This document shows, in pieces, positions 47,371-54,807 of a stretch of DNA of 64,000 nucleotides. The position numbers and the translations under genes are program-made. The notes under the pieces are model-generated. The model did no database searches and had not been told where the DNA came from. It saw only the letters and a list, made by a program, of their open reading frames with translations. Every line of letters starts with the position of its first letter. The first letter of the stretch is position 1. Location: the NCBI RefSeq assembly GCF_019891175.1, contig NZ_CP072600.1, forward strand, positions 3,782,001 to 3,846,000. Reading direction: 5' to 3'. The DNA is from Leptothermofonsia sichuanensis E412. GTDB taxonomy: Bacteria; Cyanobacteriota; Cyanobacteriia; Leptolyngbyales; Leptolyngbyaceae.

Positions 47371-47586
47371 GAAGACGAACTACGTCCTGAATACGACTTC
47401 TCTAAAATGGCGGGAGGGGTCAGAGGCAAATATGTTGAACAATATCGCAGTGGAACAAATTTAGTTCTCCTTGATCCTGATGTTGTTCAAGCTTTTCCGA
47501 CAGACGCTTCTGTGAACGAAGCACTACGATTACTAATTCAGATTGCTGAGCATCAACAGCCTAACAACCCCGTTGGAGCGGACTGA
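47371..47586 (+). pseudogene. antitoxin of a lone integron cassette, N-terminus removed by IS630
   Basis: Frame from the IS edge reads EDELRPEYDFSKMAGGVRGK, then SGTNLVLLDPDVVQAFP and VNEALRLLIQIAEHQQ, ending PNNPVGAD. The (D/E)DELRPEYDFS...RGKY core is a widespread cyanobacterial antitoxin that pairs with a BrnT- or PIN-like toxin. The last residues are encoded by the attC site 47559-47645, which marks it as an integron cassette. No toxin gene remains. Confidence 0.82.
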
Positions 47587-47645
47587 ACAGAGATCTTGGT
47601 GTGGATGCAAAGGTTACTTGCAGCCGTTCAACCGGAATGTTGTGC
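47559..47645 (+). other. attC: isolated integron attC site (87 bp)
   Basis: Plus-strand reading: GCCTAAC, arm CGTTGGAGCGGACTG, variable middle, arm GCAGCCGTTCAACCGG, and GTTGTGC. The reverse complement of the second arm (CCGGTTGAACGGCTGC) pairs with the first except for an extra G and A. There is no integrase within 20 kb. Confidence 0.85.
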
Positions 47646-47730
47646 TGCTTCAATTATAGGTTGTGGCAGCAGTTTGAATTTTGTCTGTAAGCGCCTAAAA
47701 TTACGCTGGTTTAATAACCAGTTAACCTGA

Positions 47731-48251
47731 TCACTGATGATGACTGAACTCTTGCTGGGTGATGGGATGAAAATGTAGATGATTGTGAGAATCCTGGATA
47801 GTTACATTCGGTGAATGGTTATGCTTGTGGTGTTCATCGTGCATATGATTATGTTCATGCGATAATCTGTGATCTAAGCAAGTCAAGTTTTGCGGCTTAA
47901 CCGCCAAATACGTAGTTACTAACAATACAGAATCGATTAAACTACTATAGAAAAATTATGGGTTGGGAAATGGCTTCCTATCCATCCGGCAAGTGGATAA
48001 GCGATCGCCCACCATAGATGACTCCAAGCAAAGTAAGCGCCATACACTCGCCCTTGAACCTCAACGGCAACCCGATCGACAATTAAAGTTTGGGTTAAGA
48101 CATTCACCAAGGTTTGTCCAACTCCTGCGATCGCCCACAGCAGCAATAACCCACTCAGGTTCACCAGATTGGCAGGTAGCAAAACCATCGTAATCAGAAC
48201 TGTCCCAACATTCGTTATCAAAACGGGGCTGATTCTCTGGTGGAAGTTACC
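47731..48251 (-). pseudogene. MFS nickel-exporter-like (NrsD/NreB type) C-terminal remnant, frameshifted
   Basis: Frame one (48251 to 47937) has late MFS helices: LSGLLLLWAIAGVGQTLVNV and GRVYGAYFAWSHLWWAIAYPLAGWIG. Frame two (to 47731) finishes the last helix and ends in a His-rich tail (HEHNHMHDEHHKHNHS). A single T missing in the T-run near 47957-47961 separates them: restoring it gives THNFFYSSLIDSV. A His-rich C-terminus is the hallmark of NrsD/NreB nickel permeases. Most of the gene is gone. Confidence 0.65.
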
Positions 48252-48334
48252 TTACCTCTGTGGTGAAAAATTCCTGCCGCAATTCAGTGGATTAATGTCT
48301 ATCGAATCTATCGCTGCATTCCATCGATTATCAA

Positions 48335-49147
48335 TCAGGAACTGGCTTTCAGGTTGAGGAATTTCTGAATACTTTCTGCTGCAATTTCATACTCCTTTGA
48401 AGTAGCTGAACTAACAGGTAGTCTAACTTTCTCTCCTGATTGCAGCTCCAGTTGCAATGTGTACATTCGATCACCATCCATTCCTTCTGTTTCGACAGCC
48501 CCGGTTTGACTAATTTGATGCAACATCCATTCCCGAACAATTTGCGTTTTGCCCGATGGAGTTTTTTCTATAATCTGAAATTTGCCTGAATTCTTATCGA
48601 ACAACCAGAGCAATTTTGTTCTTAAAGCTTTGCTAAAATTTAACCCAATGTGGAGCAAGCCAATCCCAATCAAGAGTAAGCTCCCTCCCCACAGATAACC
48701 AGTCCATCGATCATCTTTTCTTAGTTTCAGTACCTTCAATTCAGAATACTGAACAAAATCATTAATTTGGGAAGCCAATTGTTTCAATTCTAATTCGTTT
48801 GAGCCATAATTAGTGAATGAAAGCTTCTCAGTGGGAGTCCGTAGTAGAAGTCGATAACTCTCTCCGTCACCGTCATTCATCCTTTCAATTTCTGCTCCCC
48901 TCAGTTGAATTGGTATAGTTTTTTTCTGAAATACAGTAGATGAGATGAATTCACAGGAAATTTGAGAGGAGTTAAATCGTCTACATTCAAGAGTTATCTG
49001 CTCCGAGAATAAAATAAACGCCAATCCCATTGCAAGCAAAGGGATTGTCATGTACATTGTTGCGAACACACAGCCAGTTCCAAATATAGCAAAACTGGGG
49101 TGGCTTGAATCAATAACCAGGGATTCAGGTGTTTGCTGAATTTTCAT
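48335..49147 (-). CDS. membrane protein of unknown function
   Basis: 270 aa. Two hydrophobic segments (FAIFGTGCVFATMYMTIPLLAMGLAFILF, residues 18-48; YLWGGSLLLIGIGLLHIGLNF, about 150-172) separated by a beta-rich domain and followed by a second such domain of similar pattern. The two halves look like a duplicated PH-like fold, but that is only an impression. It appears complete from ATG 49147; no operon partner. Confidence 0.6.
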   Translation of the reverse strand: MKIQQTPESLVIDSSHPSFAIFGTGCVFATMYMTIPLLAMGLAFILFSEQITLECRRFNSSQISCEFISSTVFQKKTIPIQLRGAEIERMNDGDGESYRLLLRTPTEKLSFTNYGSNELELKQLASQINDFVQYSELKVLKLRKDDRWTGYLWGGSLLLIGIGLLHIGLNFSKALRTKLLWLFDKNSGKFQIIEKTPSGKTQIVREWMLHQISQTGAVETEGMDGDRMYTLQLELQSGEKVRLPVSSATSKEYEIAAESIQKFLNLKASS

Positions 49148-49163
49148 ATAATCATCCTGTTTT

Positions 49164-49199
49164 CTAAGTACCTCTGTTCTACTAAGTACCTCTGTTCTA
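49164..49199. repeat. 18-bp tandem duplication
   Basis: CTAAGTACCTCTGTTCTA occurs twice in direct succession, just upstream of the membrane protein start. Confidence 0.85.
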
Positions 49200-49208
49200 C
49201 ATGGATCT

Positions 49209-49274
49209 GCTGATTCCGGGTATGAATTAAGGGTTGCATGAATTGAAGACTTTCAATTCATACGGCTATTCAGC
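49209..49274. repeat. MITE-like repeat family 6, copy 2
   Basis: GCTGATTCCGGGTATGAATT to GAATTCATACGGCTATTCAGC (approximate ends); the interior forms a long GAATTGAAG/CTTTCAATTC stem. Related to 36748-36815 and distantly to family 2. Confidence 0.65.
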
Positions 49275-49289
49275 AACACCTCCGTTCTA

Positions 49290-49382
49290 TATAGCAGTCC
49301 TAAATCAGTTGTGAGAGTGAGAGGCTTTGTGAAAAAGGATTCCTGGGGAACCCTTTCTCACAATCCAGATAGGATCGCTATA
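49290..49382. repeat. MITE-like repeat family 1, copy 2
   Basis: 93 bp from TATAGCAGTCCTAAATCAG to AATCCAGATAGGATCGCTATA (approximate core); complement of 45845-45937. Confidence 0.85.
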
Positions 49383-49557
49383 TTTCCTTTATCAGCCACA
49401 GGAATGAAGTGATGAATCTTGAAGAGCATTCAATTTTTATAAATATGGCTACAGTGCTAACCTGCATTATTCATGACTTTTCTGAAAAATGCTTAGATTC
49501 TTTACCTGGAGAAGCTTTGAGCGATTGCTTATGTTCGACAGGGTGTTTTTGAAGGCG

Positions 49558-49630
49558 GTTCTCGTTCCCATGCTCTGCGTGGGAATGCATTCTGGAGGCT
49601 CCGCCTCCCGTATAAGCGGCAGAGCCGTAT
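49558..49630. repeat. GTTCCCATGC palindromic repeat with GC-rich hairpins
   Basis: GTTCCCATGC-TCT-GCGTGGGAAT forms one hairpin and GGAGGC-TCC-GCCTCC a second. Such paired hairpins are common dispersed repeats in filamentous cyanobacteria. The wider spacer 49383-49900 shows no gene. Confidence 0.7.
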
Positions 49631-49631
49631 T

Positions 49632-49701
49632 AAAGCCTATCCGAAAAGCCCCAATGGACAACACTCAAATCCAGACCGAGGAAGGTTTCGGATAGGCGTT
49701 T
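49632..49701. repeat. MITE-like repeat family 5, copy 2
   Basis: 70 bp, AAAGCCTATCCGAAA to TTTCGGATAGGCGTTT; pairs with 32065-32132. Confidence 0.83.
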
Positions 49702-49900
49702 AGAGTGATGTCCAGGCAGAGCCTGACCACCAGGGCTATCCTTCTGATGAATTATTCAGGCTAAGTGTTTAAATTTCGGTTGGAGATGAATTCGGATCAA
49801 TCCGACTTCTACTAACCTCCCTAAAGAATTTCGAGCTGGTGCAGCTTTTTGTAAAGGTCACCTTCCTGGTTTGAAAGAACGCAGGATCGAAAGGAAGTAA

Positions 49901-50665
49901 TCAGCCCTCTCGCGTCAGGCGATCGATCGCAACGATGACGACGGTAATGTTATCCCGTCCACCCCGGTCTTTGGCAGCGTTAATCAGGGCAGTGGCGGCT
50001 TTGTCACAGGCACGAATGGATTTGAGATGGGAGGCAATGAGCTGGTCAGAAAGTTCTTCAGTCAAGCCATCGCTACAGAGCAAGAGGCGATCGCCCGGTT
50101 GTACATGGAAGGGTTGAATCGAAATCTCTTGCAAATCCTCTCGTCCCAGACATTGTGCCAGCACATGCCTGAGCGGGTGAACTCGTGCCTGGTCAGGAGT
50201 GATTTCCCCATATTTCATCAATCGGGCAACCAGGGTGTGATCTTCTGTAATTTGCTCCAACCTGGAACCACGCAGCCGGTAGAGACGGGAATCGCCCACA
50301 TGGGCGCACCAGGGTTGTTCCTCCCGAAAAATTGCCACGACGGCAGTTGTCCCCATATCAGCCCGTTCCGGGTGGTAATACTGGTCTTGCAAAATTGCCT
50401 GGTTCGCCATGAGGAATGCTTCCTCTAATAACCTCTCGGAAGATTTTACAGAATACCATTGGTTGTGCAGAAAGGTTTGGATTGCCTGGGTCGCAATTCG
50501 ACTGGCTTCTTGCCCACCGGCATGCCCCCCCATCCCGTCCGCCACGATAAAGAAGCGCCCATCCGGGTCAATATAATAGGCGTCCTGATTCACAGAACGC
50601 AAAAGCCCTACATCTGTTTGTCCCGTAAAAAAAAGCTTCATCGGTGGCTGCCCTTTGTTTGGCAT
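49901..50665 (-). CDS. PP2C-type protein phosphatase
   Basis: 254 aa, metal-dependent Ser/Thr phosphatase. Motifs in order: TDVGLLRSVNQDAYY, FIVADGMGGHAGG (metal Asp and Gly), WCAHVGDSRLYRLR, LLLCSDGLTE, RDNITVVIVAI. Complete and apparently active. The ABC1 kinase (50708) and a Ser/Thr kinase (53184) lie upstream on the same strand, so a signalling cluster is possible. Confidence 0.95.
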   Translation of the reverse strand: MPNKGQPPMKLFFTGQTDVGLLRSVNQDAYYIDPDGRFFIVADGMGGHAGGQEASRIATQAIQTFLHNQWYSVKSSERLLEEAFLMANQAILQDQYYHPERADMGTTAVVAIFREEQPWCAHVGDSRLYRLRGSRLEQITEDHTLVARLMKYGEITPDQARVHPLRHVLAQCLGREDLQEISIQPFHVQPGDRLLLCSDGLTEELSDQLIASHLKSIRACDKAATALINAAKDRGGRDNITVVIVAIDRLTREG

Positions 50666-50707
50666 GTGAGCCAGGCTACCATTAGTGTACTGTGTATATC
50701 GGTAAGA

Positions 50708-52723
50708 TTACGGAGTACGGTCTGAACGTTCAAGACGAATCATAAGACGAATCAGCACGATCGCAAAACCAATGGCTGCGATCGCCGGTACTAAAGCCAG
50801 CCAACCATGCCCTGTTGCCAGGATGATCGTTGCTGACAGGGTGAACGTACAAACCAGCAGGGTATAGTTAGTCCCCATATTAACGCCATTCATGCGGCGT
50901 AATATCCGGTCCGTTTCAATTGAGCGGACCCGTACTCGCAGATCACCTCGTTCCAGTTTATCAAGGGTTTCCTCGATCCGGCGTGGTAACCCCAGAGCCG
51001 TGCTACTGACCTGGGCGGCCTGACGACTCAGTTCACCCAGAAGATTACCGGCTTCTGATGAAGGATTTCCATTCGTCATAAGTCGCATTGCAAACGGCTT
51101 TGCAACCTCCATAAAGTTAAACTCAGGGTCTAACCCCTTCCCGACTCCTTCCAGTGTAGAAAATGCGCGCATCACGAAGGTGAACGTCGCTGGAAACCGG
51201 AACGGCTGACCATAGGCAATTTCGTACAGATCATCGCTGATCTCACTCACCGATTGAGATTCAAACGGCTTGTCCATAAAATTATCCAGCATGAACTGGA
51301 CAGAACGGCGCACCGGTCCCATATCGTCTGTCGATGCCAGCGCACCCAGTTCAATCAAAGCAGCCACGACGCGATCGCCATCCTTCTGGGCAATGCCAAA
51401 AAACAGATCCATCAGTTTTTCGCGGGTCACTGGTTTGACCTGACCCATCATGCCAAAGTCATAGAAAATCAGCGACCCATCTGGGCTGACGGCAATATTG
51501 CCGGGATGCGGGTCGGCATGGAAGAACCCATCATTCAGGAGTTGTTGCAGATAAGCTCTGGCACCCATACGGGCCAGGGCTTTGCGATCTAGCCCGGCTG
51601 CTTCCAGTGCTTCGTAGTGGCTGATCTTGATGCCTGGGAGATATTCTAACGTCAGGACTCTGGGAGAGGCATAGCGCCAGTAGACCCTGGGTACATTGAC
51701 CCAGTCTTCGTTGCGAAAATTCCGCCGGAAGGTGTCGGCATTACGTCCTTCATTGAGGTAGTCCACCTCCTGATAGAGAATGCGGCAGCACTCGTCATAG
51801 ATCCCTAACCAGTCTCGCCCCCTGCCCCAGTCAGGATGATTCTGAAAATAGCGAGCAATCCCTTTCAAAATGGCTAAGTCAATCGCAAACAGCTTTAACA
51901 AACCAGGGCGCTGAACTTTGACCACAACCTCTTCACCCGAATGAAGCTGTGCCCGATGCACCTGTCCCAGGCTGGCAGCGGCGATAGGAATGGGATCAAA
52001 GTTGCGATAAAGGGTTTGAATGGGTTTTCCCATTTCCTCTTCGACGATCGCCTTCACCTGCTCATAGTCAAAAGCCGGTACCTTATCCTGAAGTTTTGAG
52101 AGTTCTTCGACATATTCCGTGGGAAACAGATCGGCACGGGTCGAGAACAACTGCCCGACTTTAATGAAGGTCGGCCCCAGATCAAGGAAAGTTTCCCGTA
52201 TCCAAACCGCGATCGCCCGCCGCCGTTTTGCCTGCTTTTCCTCCGTGATGCCGCCGGGATAGCTCCAGGGCTTCTGGTAAAGCCAGAGGGCAAACAAAAA
52301 TGCCCAGACAAATCCCCAGATATCCAGAAATCGGCGTTGACGCGAGTAATTGCTGCGGTTCCAGCGATAAGCCTTGCCCCCATAGGATTTCGCTTTAGAA
52401 CGATACTCAGTGCTGGCAGGCTCTTCTGGCGTTACCCAGCGATTAGATTGTAAGGTCTGCTCATAGTGGTGAGACACCGCTTCCTCTGAGAAGTAACGAT
52501 GACGGGAGGCTTCCTTGACCAAGTTTTCCGCTTCGTCCCCAGGGGCGAAACTGTCTGGAGTCTCAAACACTAAGGTTAAAGAATCTGCCTCCCCGTTGTT
52601 GGGCAGGTTGTTGTCCCAGGGTTCATCCTCTGCATCAACACCTGAGCCAGAAGGCACATCTGTGCGCTCTAATGGCTCTACCGATTGACTGGGGGGGTCA
52701 GAGTCGCGAGAAAAAACAGACAC
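50708..52723 (-). CDS. ABC1/UbiB-family atypical kinase
   Basis: 671 aa. The N-terminal 150 residues are acidic and variable. The kinase-like core has the family KxGQ motif (TFIKVGQLFSTRADLFP), Ala-rich loop AAASLGQVHRAQL, Lys in VVVKVQRPG, and FHADPHPGNIAVSPDG with the metal Asp. Two membrane helices end the protein (YTLLVCTFTLSATIILATG, WLALVPAIAAIGFAIVLI). Plant and cyanobacterial members act in isoprenoid quinone metabolism and thylakoid lipid handling. Gap of 42 bp to the phosphatase gene. Confidence 0.94.
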   Translation of the reverse strand: MSVFSRDSDPPSQSVEPLERTDVPSGSGVDAEDEPWDNNLPNNGEADSLTLVFETPDSFAPGDEAENLVKEASRHRYFSEEAVSHHYEQTLQSNRWVTPEEPASTEYRSKAKSYGGKAYRWNRSNYSRQRRFLDIWGFVWAFLFALWLYQKPWSYPGGITEEKQAKRRRAIAVWIRETFLDLGPTFIKVGQLFSTRADLFPTEYVEELSKLQDKVPAFDYEQVKAIVEEEMGKPIQTLYRNFDPIPIAAASLGQVHRAQLHSGEEVVVKVQRPGLLKLFAIDLAILKGIARYFQNHPDWGRGRDWLGIYDECCRILYQEVDYLNEGRNADTFRRNFRNEDWVNVPRVYWRYASPRVLTLEYLPGIKISHYEALEAAGLDRKALARMGARAYLQQLLNDGFFHADPHPGNIAVSPDGSLIFYDFGMMGQVKPVTREKLMDLFFGIAQKDGDRVVAALIELGALASTDDMGPVRRSVQFMLDNFMDKPFESQSVSEISDDLYEIAYGQPFRFPATFTFVMRAFSTLEGVGKGLDPEFNFMEVAKPFAMRLMTNGNPSSEAGNLLGELSRQAAQVSSTALGLPRRIEETLDKLERGDLRVRVRSIETDRILRRMNGVNMGTNYTLLVCTFTLSATIILATGHGWLALVPAIAAIGFAIVLIRLMIRLERSDRTP

Positions 52724-52772
52724 TCGATTTCCTAAACTGGTGTTTTAACAAAAGAATGGACTTGCCTGGTAG

Positions 52773-53102
52773 TCAGGCGGTTTGATTGCTGCGGTAGCGC
52801 TTCAACTCGGAGCGCAGTTGGGCAATTTCTGCCCGTAAATCATCGATCATGGCTTGCAAATCTGCCGATTCGCGATCGCTCTGGACGGTTGTGCCTGCGT
52901 TACGCCCACGCATGGCTTCTTCCTCTGCCCGGCTGGCTCGAGCAATGACGTCTGCTGTAAACTGGTGCAGGTTCTCTCGCAACTCTGCATCAAGCTTTCC
53001 AAGCTCACTGAGCGTATTTGTTAATGCTTTTTCTGCCTGCTCATACAGCGCTTCGGATAGCGCTCTGCCCACAAAGAAGGCATGAACCAGAGGATTACTC
53101 AT
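52773..53102 (-). CDS. DUF6825-like small coiled-coil protein
   Basis: 109 aa from ATG 53102 (MSNPLVHAFFVGRALSEAL); an upstream ATG at 53129 would add nine unconserved residues. A short hydrophobic N-terminus is followed by helices (ALTNTLSELGKLDAELREN) and a C-terminal coiled coil (MIDDLRAEIAQLRSELKRY). Widely conserved in cyanobacteria and plastid lineages; function not established. Lies 49 bp upstream of the ABC1 kinase on the same strand. Confidence 0.75.
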   Translation of the reverse strand: MSNPLVHAFFVGRALSEALYEQAEKALTNTLSELGKLDAELRENLHQFTADVIARASRAEEEAMRGRNAGTTVQSDRESADLQAMIDDLRAEIAQLRSELKRYRSNQTA

Positions 53103-53183
53103 TGAAACATTGCTACACACTTCGCCCAAATTATAACGCGCCTGAGTAGAAGAAGGGGGGCAGATTTGGGGAAGAGGGATATC

Positions 53184-54650
53184 TCAGTTCAAGGGAGGTG
53201 AAGGTTCTGGAGCAACAGAAGGAGGCAGTCCGGGTGCGGATTGAGTGGGGAGAGTGGGTTGAGGGACGGGTTCTGGAGCAGGGGAAGGCATGACAGAAGC
53301 GGCGGGTTCCGGGGCAGGAGAAGGTTCAACACTGGGGGCTGGCACCGGACTGGTTTCCGGTAAAGGAGAAGGAGAGGGTGCCACAGCTCTGGGTTGGGGC
53401 GGAGGTGGGGGACTTTCCTGCGAAGGAAGGACTTCGGGCAAGGTTGTCAGGGGCGTCGTAGCTGGTTCGGCAACCTGGGGCCAATTCTCAAGGGGAGGAA
53501 AGGTTTGCTTGGTATTGAAGATTTTGGGACCAATCCCACTAACAGCACTCAAACGCAGGGATAACCCCAGACCCAAACCACAGGAAGCTGCAATAATTCC
53601 GGTGACGACCATTGCATGGGGTAGACGGCTCCTGGCAGGCATTATCTGAGGGGATGAATGGGACAGTTCAGGCTGGGAGGCACGGGTGATCTGCGCCGGA
53701 GCTGGTGGTTGAGCTGCTGAGGAAGTGAGTGGCAGGGTGTTCTGGAGTTTTCCATTGGCAGTCCCTTCTTCAGCGGCAGGTGCCGCGATCGCAGACGTGG
53801 CTTCTGTACTGGTAGAAAGGTGGACCGGAGCCAGAGGGACACTCCCAGGAAGGAGCGAAAACCAGGCTGCGATTGTCTGGGGGCGTTTCTGAGGATTCAA
53901 CTCCATGCCACTTAAAATAGCAGTTTCCAGTTCCAGACTCAGATTTGGTTGTAGCTTACGCGGCGAGGCGAGGGGGGACTTCAGGCGTTGATTTGCTGCC
54001 ATTGGCTGACGACCGGTCACCAGAAAGTACAGCGTGGCTGCCAGGGCATAAATATCGGTTGCTGGGGTGAGTTTTGCTGGTGGCTGGTATTGCTCGATCG
54101 CGGCAAAAGCTGTATTAGATAAAGCCGTTGGAGGTTCAGAAATACCTAAGGCGGCATGGTGCAGGATTCTGTAATCGACCAGAACCACAAAATCAGTCCC
54201 CGCAGGATGAATCAGGTTTTCAGGCTTAACATCCTGATGCACCAGACCATTTCGATGCAGGGCAGTGAGCGCAGAACCCACCTGGCGAATGTATTGAACG
54301 GCCTCAGCCTCAGCCATCGGATGCCGGGGTTGAACCTGATCTGCCAGAGACTCCCCAGCGACATAGTCCATCACAGCAAAGGGAACACCAGATTCTTCAA
54401 ACAGATCGACCAGTCTGACCAGCCCAGGATGCTGGCACTGGGCAAAGCGCTGTACCGATTCCAGAAAGTGCTGTCTTAAGCAGGCAAAATCGACAGGAAC
54501 CTTTGGGGATGGCCTGATCGTTTTGAGAACCACAGATTGACTCAGGGATGTCTGAGTCGCCTTCAGAGTCAGCCCCAGGTCACCCTGCCCCAAACTGTTA
54601 CTGAGGGCATATTTACCATTTTGCAAGGTGGTGCCAGTGGTCAGATTCAT
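53184..54650 (-). CDS. Ser/Thr protein kinase with altered DFG motif and Pro-rich tail
   Basis: 488 aa. Kinase domain residues 13-265: Gly-loop LGQGDLGLTL, Lys in VVLKTIRP, catalytic loop LVHQDVKPENL, and APE-like region before DIYALAATLYFLVTG. The DFG motif is replaced: the metal-binding Asp is in LVDYRILHH, so Asp is kept but Phe-Gly is lost. A membrane helix (AMVVTGIIAASCGLGLGLSL, about 345-365) is followed by a Pro/Ser/Ala-rich C-terminus of 110 residues, probably outside the membrane. Kinase activity is uncertain because of the altered motif and shortened activation segment. Confidence 0.9.
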   Translation of the reverse strand: MNLTTGTTLQNGKYALSNSLGQGDLGLTLKATQTSLSQSVVLKTIRPSPKVPVDFACLRQHFLESVQRFAQCQHPGLVRLVDLFEESGVPFAVMDYVAGESLADQVQPRHPMAEAEAVQYIRQVGSALTALHRNGLVHQDVKPENLIHPAGTDFVVLVDYRILHHAALGISEPPTALSNTAFAAIEQYQPPAKLTPATDIYALAATLYFLVTGRQPMAANQRLKSPLASPRKLQPNLSLELETAILSGMELNPQKRPQTIAAWFSLLPGSVPLAPVHLSTSTEATSAIAAPAAEEGTANGKLQNTLPLTSSAAQPPAPAQITRASQPELSHSSPQIMPARSRLPHAMVVTGIIAASCGLGLGLSLRLSAVSGIGPKIFNTKQTFPPLENWPQVAEPATTPLTTLPEVLPSQESPPPPPQPRAVAPSPSPLPETSPVPAPSVEPSPAPEPAASVMPSPAPEPVPQPTLPTQSAPGLPPSVAPEPSPPLN

Positions 54651-54807
54651 AGGGTTCTCTGTAGGTCATCTCGGATATGCTAGCGCTTCCAGGGGACAGA
54701 AGTCAGGAGTCAGGAGTGAAGGGTTGTTAGTTGTTAGAGAGGGGCGAAACAGATACTGATTGGACGCTTCGCGTGGGGGCTTCAATACCCAATAGGCGGT
54801 ACCCGCC

